This document shows positions 54,982 through 64,000 of a stretch of 64,000 bases of DNA, in pieces. The translations under genes were made by a program, and so were the position numbers. The stretch's first letter is position 1; each line of letters begins with the position of its first letter. The notes below the pieces were generated by a model that saw nothing but the letters and a program-made list of their open reading frames with translations, had not been told where the DNA came from and made no database searches. The stretch is taken from assembly GCA_036245805.1 (NCBI GenBank), contig BTRK01000001.1, forward strand, positions 11,346,001 through 11,410,000, read 5' to 3'. The DNA comes from Pristionchus mayeri (Eukaryota; Nematoda; Chromadorea; Rhabditida; Neodiplogasteridae).

Positions 54982-57969
54982 TCAGCACGAAAGAGTGAGT
55001 GAGACACTAACAGGCAGTGACTGATGTCTACACAAAGGCAGATGTTTCTTCTGTCGTTTTCGACTGCTCTCGAAGGAAGAAACGACGTCCTCTGCTAGGA
55101 GGAACAACTTTCTCGACATTCTTTCCGAGAATTGGATACGGTTTTCATCGTTGAGACTGGGAATGGAACATCTGTAATGCGGTATGTCAATATTTGGTAG
55201 GTCAAACTATGATATCGTTCATTTCATGGTCCGACTAAAATGCTATATCAGGTTATCCTAGCTGTCATGCAATCCACTAATAAAATAAATGGATGAAATG
55301 AGTGAATGCTACTCACTTATATATGACTGAGAATCGCATTAACACGATAAAGCCCAGTACGGGGAAGAGTCGAATGTACGATCCGAGTAGGTCATCGAGG
55401 GAGAATGAGGGCTTAGCTGGTGCCATTTCTCGTTCGATTGATTGGTAGTGGAAAGAGAGAAGGGAACGCCAATGTGTTCGTCGATCTTCTCCAGAGAGAA
55501 GACAAATTAGAAGGAAGACGAGATCCTCGGCAGGGGATCCGACGTGGATCGACTGGAATTGGAAATTATTTTAAAAGTTGTTACTTTATTTTTTTCATTA
55601 TCAACAAACTATTAGTGTTCCTTATGTCGTTTTTGTGAAACATTCCGCAATTTAATTTGCAGAGTTCGAAAAAAAGATTTGTTTCTATTCATTGATGCAC
55701 ATTTTGAGCCGAGTAATACTTTGGTTTGTACATGCGCATTTGTTATTTGCAAATCCCATTGTTTGTTATCACACCTTATAATTTCGCGACGCGTGTTGTT
55801 TTCGTTTTATAGTCTTCTATTATAGTTCGATTTTTGTACGCCAGTGGAATTTGCATAATTTTTATCTTGTTGTTTGTTATTTGTTAGTAAATCTTTTAAC
55901 ATACTGTAACTTTTAAAATGCCATATCTACGTCAGTGGTATTGCAAAAGTACAATAATCGAATTGGCATCCTTATAGAAAGTTTTGACGATGAGATCATT
56001 GAGAATTTGCAATGAGTTGTATTGAATTGGATATCATATGACGTCACTATTCGAAACCCAGATATAGCATGTTGTTTCATTTATCCTATAGAAGAAGGAG
56101 TTGCGTATTAATAGTTCACCATGCAGAACAAAGATCTATTTGCAAACCCCCAATTAACATTCCCTTTGTTCTAGTCAGTTCTACACTTGTAATCTTGCTT
56201 AGCAGGCAGGTTGTTTTCTCTGATTGGCAGTCTCGTGAGATTTTTGAAGGCGTTCTAATTCGAGGGAAAGGCACGAGCGTTCATAGAGATTATTAGAGAT
56301 GTGAAAAACACGTGAGCTTGTTATATCGGATAAATTACCTGCCAATCAAGGATGGTCTTGAGTTGTCTGGTCTTGTCATTGGTGATGTCCCACATGAGAT
56401 TCGACTGCCACAAATCCCCATGGACAAGAACACGGGAGAGTTCTGCAAAATTGTGCTTTGTCAGAACTATTTTAGTGTTGCTTAGTCTTTTAAGATTTTG
56501 TTGGCATATACATTCTAATGAAGTTGAGCGACTCTCATTAGACATTAGCAGAATTCACACGTGAAAAAGCGCAGATAAATTCTCAGTATTCTCGAAGAGC
56601 GTGTTCTTGATATTAGCTAATAGTGAACGTGAATAACAGAGCTCATTACAATCGAGTGCATATCTAACGCGGAAGCTAGAGACAGATAGGCATTAATCAG
56701 TCTCAGGAGCATATCTAATGGGAAAGCTGAAATATGAAAAAAGTAAGAATAGGAGAAATGTTTACCTTTGAGTTCTCTCATAGGTGCTTCAACATCGTAG
56801 AATTCATCGAGAGAGAAGAGCATCTTTCTGATGAGAGGCTCGAATTCAGCACCGTAGAATCCGGGAATTTCGGCGATGACTTTGCGAGCAACCTGGAAAA
56901 GTGCATTGATATTTTCAAAGCATTGCGTTTACAAAAAAAACGAGAGTAGTAAGGAAAACACACAGCTTTAGTAAGCACACAAGTCCCGACTGTTTTCCAT
57001 GGATTCCACTTGAATTCCTTCTGCTGATCGAGTTTTTCCTTGAATGAAAGAGACTGAAGACGAGCGATTGATGATATTATCTGTTCTACTTCAGTAATAG
57101 AACAGTGGTCGTAACAGTCGAAGGAGGTGCCTGAATCAGGGAAGGGTCGGATACGGTAGATCAGGGTAGATCATATCTACCGTACCCTCGATGTGTTCCA
57201 TCATGAGATGTCCCACTTCTCCATCCTCTGCGATTTCCTTGTAGCAGAGGGGACCAGGGACATGCAACCAGTTAGCAGTTGAGGGAGAGAGAAGAGAGTA
57301 GAACAGACCCTCACAGTTGTTGCTCTAAAATGGGAGGGGTTGGGTACGGTAAGAGTACGGTACCTTTCTGAGGGCCTCGTAGATGACTTCTTCATTGAGA
57401 TTGCATCCAAGTAGTTGATGTGCCACTGCCTCGAGTCCTCCAAAGTACGAGAATTTGTAGACGAGTTTGGAGGGGAGAAGGGATTTATCTTCCTCAGTAC
57501 AATCAATCCAATCGGGACGAAGCAAGCAACAGATTGACATGAAACCCTGCAAGGAGTGATCTTTGATCTCTTGAATCTTTCTCAGAATACTTCAGGTATG
57601 CATCTCCAAATCACACAATATGCTAGCAATAAATTTGTGAGATCAAATTTCCTACAAAATTTCGTATCTTGCAAGAGCTATCAAGCAAAATGTGAACGAG
57701 ATGTATGTGACGTGATCATAAAAAAACATAATTCTGCAGTAACACATAAGTCTCTCTTTTGAAATTCGACTAAGTTTTAACGGGAAAACGTCTTGATGAT
57801 TACTGATTCCTAAAGTATGAGTATCACTTACACAGTTCTCTCCGATCCTGCGGATACACTTCAGAGGGCCGAATCTTGCATTCGTATTAAGCGCTCCTCT
57901 CAACTCTTCCTCGAGTTCTGCCCAGGAAGAGCAGGATAATTCGAAGATATCGGACGCACCTTGCTTCAT
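54982..57969 (-). CDS. CHK kinase-like (DUF1679/EcKinase-like) protein, copy C, intact
   Basis: Eight minus-strand exons: 57832-57969, 57364-57546, 57186-57324, 56964-57130, 56766-56892, 56339-56442, 55317-55552, 54982-55171. Exons 1-7 have exactly the same lengths as in copy A. The joined frame is 427 codons. The catalytic loop is canonical, VLVHGDLWQSN, followed by ILDWQ. Introns 2 (57325-57363, 39 nt) and 3 (57131-57185, 55 nt) are the TACCGTA micro-introns. It is inverted relative to copies A and B and 45 kb away. With intact motifs it is the best candidate for an active enzyme among the copies; the substrate is unknown. Confidence 0.88.
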
Positions 57970-59942
57970 TTTGGGAATGGAAGTAGGGTGGCAATGCGAA
58001 CGTGTTCTGAAATGATCCAGTGATGAAGCCAAAATCATCAGCGTTAATGACCAAAAAAAACATCAAGCGAATGAAAAGGGACCAAAATTTAGCTTAGAAG
58101 TGACTCCAGAGATTTGGAATATATGATGCGATAAGAGGAAATGTGCATTATTGACTAAACTATTTTTCGGAAATCCTAAAAGCAGCTCTGGAGCTTCTCT
58201 AAAATACCAGAAAATGGTAGTATGATGACACTCGTCATAATAGCGCGAATATATCGGTGCAGGGCACAGGCTTTGCTCCGCCCATTTTAGGCCCCGCCTC
58301 CTAGTTCATAGATCTAGCCGCAAATGGCAAAATGGTCGATCTTGCAAGATTATCTCTCTATTCCATCTATTCTATTCCTCCTCTGCTTGAAAACAGAGCA
58401 GTAAAGTGCGAAATTCGAATAATCACATCCTGTTTCAGACACTCTCTAGGCCTGCCGAGTTGAGAGATAGTGTGGGAAATGATGAGATTATTTGCCGATT
58501 TTCGATCTCAGAGCATTGCTGAAGATCGAGCAATTCCATTTCCAGTGTAGGCCAAAGAGCGCGAACTATGATGTAGCGAAAACCGACAGATAGATAGGAT
58601 CGCGCTAATGAGGAAGAGACCGACTGGAGACTGGTGATGTGATGGATGAGTAAGGAGAGGTAATCCGATCTTTTTGCAACACCTCACACGTGTTGGATTT
58701 GGCATATTAACGTTAAAGCTTTATTCTCGGGAAAGGTTGGTTGGTGAACTTATTGAGGCGTGGTAAATGCGCTTCAGAAAACAGCTTTCAAAGTCTGCTC
58801 AAAGCTTCTCTTATATTCATGATATGTTGTCGGAATGATGACTTGATCATTCTGAGAAGCTGAACTAAGCAGCAATGGTGTAATTAGTGAATATTCCGCA
58901 ATATCATTATAATAACAAGAATTATCATTATTATGATCAAAATACGTATGCCCAAGCATGACAGGCAGGGAGCATGTGAAAATCGTATGAAGCATCGTAA
59001 AATTGTGTCTCGTATATCCATTCTTGGTTCAAAAATGTGAAGATGATACGATTTTGAAAAGTCGGGATAACTGTAACTTTAATGAAAGGCTTTACGTCAT
59101 TCAAACGAGCTACTGTTCACATTTCCTTTCACTTTATGGCATATACGTTTCCCTCGTTCGGAGATCAAAAGTGCTATTTGAATAACATTACGCATCTAGA
59201 GTACACCTTGAGTGTTCGGTAAACATTCCTGTGCAGCAAGTGTATCACAAACTATACAATACTCATGAACAACGTACACTTGCCCGTTTATATAACTAAT
59301 CCGGTCGTGTTATATTTCTTTCCCACTCAGGGTAAGTAAACTTAAGACAATATTGCCCTAATTACGAACTCTAAACAATCCAAATATGAGCAACTGATGT
59401 TTGTCAAGATAAAGTTCGTCTGTGTTCCTGCAAAAACAATCGTATGATTGATGTCTGAATTCGGACGCAACAAGGAACTGGGAGTTTCTGCGTGGACTTT
59501 CTGTCGTACTTTATTATGCCGTACTATATGGACAACAGATTCTTGGAAATATCTTGCGGGAAGATAGAGGTAAAGGTAAAAGCATCCACGACAAGCGATT
59601 TTAGAGTAATCGAGAGATAACTACTCCAGTTTGTGTTGTTCGAAATGACCAATTACTGCTGTAGAACTACGCATATCTGCAGTGCAAACTGCGTCTTCAG
59701 AAACGTCATCTACTTTTTTTCAACAGGAAATCCATGGTCAACGAACTGTTTTTGTCACCTCACAGATATTTTAATATTTTCCCGTTAACCAATACAATAT
59801 AATATTTATCTGTTATCGCTTTCTGGGCGCAGATCAAGATCTGGGGTCAGAAAAGGTCGTTCTTCTCATTTCAAGATGGTCATTTGCGGTGTGCTTGCGA
59901 GAGGATGTTGGATTGTATTGCATAGATAGAATCTCACTATAG
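57970..59942. other. Upstream region of kinase copy C, no gene seen
   Basis: No supported gene. A diverged CTCTC hairpin (family H) lies near 58440-58500, with TTTCAGACACTCTCT facing AGAGATAGTGTGGGAAA. Short ORFs lack coding features. Confidence 0.5.
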
Positions 59943-60218
59943 GTCGTAAACGAAGCCCTGCGTGTTCTAGAATCTTCTCTGCTCGAATCCTCCAGACTCG
60001 ATGATCAATCTTTCAACGAGATGATCGAGTCTAGATTCTCAAGGACCAAACATCTTAGTAGGTCATACCCATCACACGGTGAGCACTCCGGCTTGGATGG
60101 GGATTCTCTTCTTTTGATGAGTAGAAGGCGGAAGCGAGGGGTATTAGGGGAAACCAATCCAAATCAGAGAGAAAAGGGAGAGGAACTGCTCGCGACGACT
60201 AACAAGGAATGGAATTAA
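59943..60218 (+). CDS. Possible terminal exon of an unrecognised gene
   Basis: After a plausible acceptor (CACTATAG at 59942) an open frame of 91 codons runs to a TAA at 60216-60218. It is polar, with a basic SRRRKRG stretch resembling a nuclear localisation signal. No upstream exon was found and no domain is recognised. Base composition is less AT-rich than the surroundings, which is the main reason for listing it. Confidence 0.3.
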   Translation, partial: VVNEALRVLESSLLESSRLDDQSFNEMIESRFSRTKHLSRSYPSHGEHSGLDGDSLLLMSRRRKRGVLGETNPNQREKGEELLATTNKEWN

Positions 60219-61111
60219 CCAATACACTCCGTCCTATTAAAATCTCCATAATTGCAACAATCTTCGCATCATGCGTGTAATTTTTCGGTATTTCGAAGAA
60301 ATCGGAGTGTAAGCCGATGAGCTATGCGCGGTATGTGCGCGTTTAAAGGTTTAGTCCAAACATAGTGGCTGTAAGCAACACCGGATATGGAAATAGTCTG
60401 TGTTTGGCAGATTATGCCACACGAAGCTCACAGATCCATCAAAATGTGAAACATCTGTTGAATTATGACAGCCTTATTAGAACGATATATCATACTACGG
60501 ATGAGACGTTAAGTCAGTTCCTTCCTGATTGGGACCGTTCGGAGATCAACATTGATGGGTTTTGGATTTCGGTCATCATACTCGTGAATTCGCGCGCTCT
60601 ACCCAATTTTTCATCCGATAATCGGAGTTCGCGCAGGGTTCGAAGAAAATACGAAGATCAAAATGGTGCACGTCAGTGAGGTAATACTTAGTCCTAACGA
60701 GAGGGGCTAGTGGGGATTCCGTCGCAGCAAAAATTGGACAATTGGAGAATAAATATATTTGTTCAGGGAAAATACAATTCCAATTGACTTGTCGTCGGCA
60801 GTCCACACACCTGCTTGCCCAATATCCCCATATATTGTGAAAGAGTGTTTAAGATGACTATGGCACTGTTATGCCAGTGTGGCACGCTTTTGCATTGGCT
60901 TGTTAGATAGTATAACCGGAAAACGAAATAAGAAGAGGTCGTCTAACAACAAAGTCGTACATTTCGCAATGAGAACATTCCGAACTGTCTACTTCAATAA
61001 TTGCGATGAATTGATCATGATTTACTTTGAAATCTTGAAATGTGGCAAAAATTGGAGCACTTGGAGCATTTACAAAATTGGATTGGAGCATTTACAAATC
61101 GCAAAATATTT
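60219..61111. other. Spacer with a diverged copy of the duplication-unit repeat
   Basis: No supported gene. About 60510-60670 resembles, on the opposite strand, 400-560 and 6640-6820 (shared GATTATCGGAT and the GATCTCC...CGGTCCCAA layout), consistent with the inverted third copy of the kinase unit. The 104-codon ORF here falls inside that repeat. Confidence 0.5.
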
Positions 61112-61184
61112 CGACCCTGGCAGGACTCGAACCTGCAATCTTCGGATCCGAAGTCCGACGCCTTATCCATTAGGCCACAAGGCC
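61112..61184 (-). tRNA. tRNA-Arg (UCG anticodon)
   Basis: A 73-nt cloverleaf on the minus strand: acceptor GGCCTTG pairs with CAGGGTC (G-U pairs allowed), D arm GGCCTAATGGATAAGGC, anticodon stem TCGGA/TCCGA with loop CTTCGGA (U33, anticodon UCG, purine 37), T arm TGCAGGTTCGAGTCCTGC, discriminator G. A and B boxes are consensus. A T run for Pol III termination follows at 61103-61106 (AAAA on plus). No intron. The plus and minus ORFs overlapping it are spurious. Confidence 0.97.
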
Positions 61185-62547
61185 GGGTGGTAGGTCAATC
61201 CTTGCAAGCACTATTGTGCTCGACCATATATTGTATTACATGAACATTATTGTGATAATGCCCTGTGGATTATCGTTCTTTCAATACCTTTCCGCTATTT
61301 GTTAGAAATTCGGGTAATCGTATCCTCCAATGACACATTTTCTGCACCGCCGAATAGAGGGAGAGCAGCAGCGGAAAATAATATACAATAATCCGAACTT
61401 TGAACTCACCCTCTGACCTGCGCACGTACTCAATCTCAACTGTTTTCATCGCATCTTTTGCCAAATTATAGTATTTACCAGACGATTAACTTTGAAAGCG
61501 CATTGATGTTCACGAATTAATTTGAATAACTCGAATTAAGAGTATATTCAGCTTCAATGCAGCGGTTTCTTATAAGAGTAGAAATCGCTGATGAAATTAC
61601 TTGGGGACATCCCATCCATTTTAAATTACTCATTTCCACATTTGAATCTCACAATATGCAATATTCGAACTCTCAAACTGACTTTGTTCTCGTATTAAAT
61701 GTTGTTCTCAGTACGAGTGTACATGTTGTATTAGTTCAACAAGTTTTATCTAAATGAAGGTTCTGGTATAATTAACGTTATTGTAATGCATTTTTCCATA
61801 AATTGATCCCGTTTACAACCGCAAATAAAAACGTAATTTGAGGTAGATGTTTGCAATACAATTGAGTGGATTTTACAGAACAAAAATTAGAGCTAAATAT
61901 GACCGCAGACTGGGTTACTGTTTTAAGAGAAACAGTCAATAAATACACGAATAAATAGAATCGACAAGCCATGGCAATATCCCTATCCTAGTCTAAACCA
62001 TAGTTTTTGCTACATATACAATAAACTGAAAGGGTTTTTGTCTGGCGTGTTCGTTTCGAGCAAGATTTTGACAGTTTCTGTGCATAGGTCAGCAGACGAA
62101 AAAGATTCCCGAAATTCCCAGAAGAAAATTTTTTACGACCACAAATATGGTGTTGCTTGGTCTGTCAGTTTGTGCACAGTATCCCATAGTGGCGTTGGGT
62201 CAGATGGTGTGCCAGATTCATGATTTCATCGGAGGATGGATGGAAATCATCGATACCGTACTACTACCGTAACCAAAGCCTACAGTAACCCAGGGGGGTC
62301 AGACGCTGGGTCAGATTCATTATTTCGATAGCTAATTAATGAAAAACGTCGATACCATGTCCCTTTTGTAACATCTAGCTTTGGGACGGACGCTGCTTAA
62401 GAACCATGATTTTGCCGGCATCAATAGGGGATTATTTTCTAAATATTTTCCAAGAACATTCCAAGAACTCCTAACTTTAAAAGAGGCGTAGTTGCCCACT
62501 AGTTAAAATACATATATTTACATCGAAATTGCGCTCATCCACATCTC
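61185..62547. other. Intergenic spacer, no gene seen
   Basis: ORFs are short and AT-driven. A TACCGTA cluster (GATACCGTACTACTACCGTA) occurs at 62253-62272, outside any recognised intron. Nothing else can be supported. Confidence 0.5.
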
Positions 62548-62737
62548 TCAGCACGAAAGAGTGAGTGATACACTAACAGGCAGTGACTGATGTCTACACA
62601 AAGGCAGATGTTTCTTCTGTCGTTTTCGACTGCTCTCGAAGGAAGAAACGACGTCCTCTGCTAGGAGGAACAACTTTCTTGACATTCTTTCAGTGAATTT
62701 CACGCGGTCTTCAAAGTTGAGACTGGGTAGGGAACAT
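62548..62737 (-). pseudogene. Orphan last exon of a CHK kinase-like gene
   Basis: 190 bases with a TTTCAG acceptor encode CSLPSLNFEDRVKFTERMSR and onward to the stop, matching exon 8 of kinase copies A and C at the same length and phase. No exon 7 is found upstream on that strand (62738-63178), so it is a remnant of a fourth copy. Confidence 0.88.
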
Positions 62738-63178
62738 CTGAAAGCAAATAAAATTATATACCTTATCATGTGAAATGTGATCCTACTATCGTACGAGATG
62801 GAAATATAGGAACGTATACCGTGAAGTTCGTAAAAATATCACCTTTCTTGGATTATGGTGAATTTACATTTTTGTGACTTTTGATTTTTTTCATTATTTT
62901 TTCATATACGTTTACATAAAACGGATGGGTTTTTTTTCCATGAAAAGTGGCTAAATAATATTTAAAAGAGAAAATAAAAATTGAATAAAATTGCGAAAAT
63001 TGCACTACCGTAATCGCAGTTTCGTCAGTTATTTGGCAGCGGTCGTCCGCGAGCGGACGTCCGCGCCATGAATTTCGCAATTTCTCGCTCCTACTTTTCT
63101 CCTTATTTTCCCTCGAATTTCCTGTTATATCGTTCAATTAAGTTTAATTTTAATTAGTTTCGCACTCTCATCTGCCCA

Positions 63179-63471
63179 GTTTCGTCGAGTAAAATAGATT
63201 TGCCACTAGTTTTAGGCAGTTGACGCTCGTTTTACGAATTTTAGGCAGTTGACCTTATTTCATAATCGGGCTCGTCGTATTTCGACAACATTTTTGCTTG
63301 ACTTTCGCGTTACTTTACTTAATTTAATTAAAAACTTGCATGTATATTGTTTCGCACTCACGCTTCCCCGCTTCACCCGCGTAAATTAGCACAAAACGCT
63401 AATATTAGGCCGCCTCAACTTCGAACTTGAACTGTTATCATTCTTTTTTGTTTAGTACTTTTGCTTTGCAG
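63179..63471 (+). other. 5' UTR intron or outron of the car-1/LSM14 gene
   Basis: Ends TTTTGCTTTGCAG at 63471 just before the untranslated leader and ATG, a strong acceptor that could serve cis-splicing from 63178 or spliced-leader trans-splicing. Its beginning (CAGTTTCGTCGAGTAAAATA) and end are clearly similar to intron 2 (63739-63863). Confidence 0.6.
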
Positions 63472-63489
63472 GTCGCGAGTATCGGAATC

Positions 63490-64000
63490 ATGTCGAATCA
63501 AACTCCGTACATCGGCAGCAAGATTAGTCTTATTTCCAAGCTCGATATTCGCTACGAGGGAATTCTTTACTCTTCGAGCACCACGGAGTCCACCATCGCA
63601 CTCGTGAAAGGTTAATATAGAATATTTTATTTAATTATTCGAGCGTTTTAGTGCGTTGTCTAATCACTGAGGACCGACCGGTATCCAACCCTGTCCCTAC
63701 TCGTGATGATGTGTACGAACACATTATCTTCAAGGCCAGTTTCCTCGAGTAAAGTAGCATTACCTCTACTTTTAAGCAGTTTACGCTCATTTTCATAAGA
63801 TGCTCCTAAAATTTAATTTTGAATTGTTATCGTTCTTTTTTGCTGAGTACTTTTGATTTGCAGAACCGAGAAAGTCGAGAAGGCTTGATCCGAGGCCGAA
63901 ATTTCCTATGAAGTGGGAGGGAAGCACCTGGACCAAGGAGCTCGCTGCCAGCAAGCTTGTAAGCGTATATTTTATGTTCTTTGTTTATATTCCGGGAATA
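63490..64000 (+). CDS. car-1: LSM14/CAR-1 family RNA-binding protein, N-terminal part
   Basis: Exons 63490-63610, 63652-63738 and 63864-63958 (in phase), then the window ends in intron 3. The start [20 protein letters not shown] continues with RYEGILY and TEDRP...[14 protein letters not shown], the LSm14 Sm-like fold of RAP55/Tral/CAR-1 proteins. These act in P-bodies and germ granules in translational repression and mRNA decapping. The usual VRSFGTE turn is VRCLITE here, and the segment after IIFKA ([15 protein letters not shown]) does not match the family I know, so exon 3 or the intron 2 donor may be mis-modelled, or this is a divergent paralogue. The remainder lies beyond the window. Confidence 0.78.

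Noticed and set aside
61040..61243. ORF with RPWQDSNLQSSDPKS-type sequence
   Set aside because: It is the translation of the antisense of tRNA-Arg(UCG), a common false protein.

Overview
The window is eukaryotic and most likely from a rhabditid or diplogasterid nematode. Genes are split by short GT-AG introns. Three copies of a nematode-type CHK/DUF1679 kinase-like gene, sigma-class GSTs, a car-1/LSM14 start and a Tc1/mariner element fit this. The first 27 residues of the LSM14 protein agree with my memory of the Caenorhabditis CAR-1 start. Species cannot be told from the sequence alone. All exon models were built by eye from splice sites, reading phase and comparison of paralogues within the window.

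Layout. 1-10.85 kb: two direct copies of a roughly 6 kb unit, a non-coding upstream block plus a CHK kinase-like gene. Copy A is intact (429 codons). Copy B has a nonsense codon and loses exons 5-8 where it abuts a truncated GST. 10.9-20 kb: sigma-class GST cluster on the minus strand (truncated copy, full 207-aa copy, last exon of a third copy running into a 500-N gap), interrupted by a Penelope-like reverse transcriptase remnant, about 1 kb of CT-rich satellite, a tRNA-like repeat and a 39-bp minisatellite in which every unit carries a heat-shock-element-like array. 20.5-34 kb: three tandem paralogues of a C2H2 zinc-finger gene; only the third (501 codons, 13 exons) is complete, and it carries an antisense non-LTR retrotransposon in intron 3. 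34.2-52.2 kb: a minus-strand dipeptidyl peptidase III-like (M49, HEXXGH) gene whose small exons are spread over 18 kb because its introns are filled with foldback elements, MITEs, an RTE-like LINE with 12-bp target duplications, and an intact-ORF mariner nested in another foldback. 55-58 kb: a third kinase gene, intact (427 codons), in inverted orientation. 61.1 kb: tRNA-Arg(UCG). 62.5 kb: an orphan kinase last exon. 63.5 kb to the end: the first exons of a car-1/LSM14 gene.

Function. The kinase-like and GST families are commonly linked with small-molecule handling and detoxification; their clustering here is typical of rapidly duplicating nematode accessory genes. The strongest unexplained signals are the heat-shock-element minisatellite, micro-introns built from one TACCGTA-type repeat in two unrelated genes and in opposite orientations, a mariner transposase with a DD34N triad, a 1.34-kb near-perfect palindrome, and a transposon-like structure made of tandem CGGGGTCC motifs.
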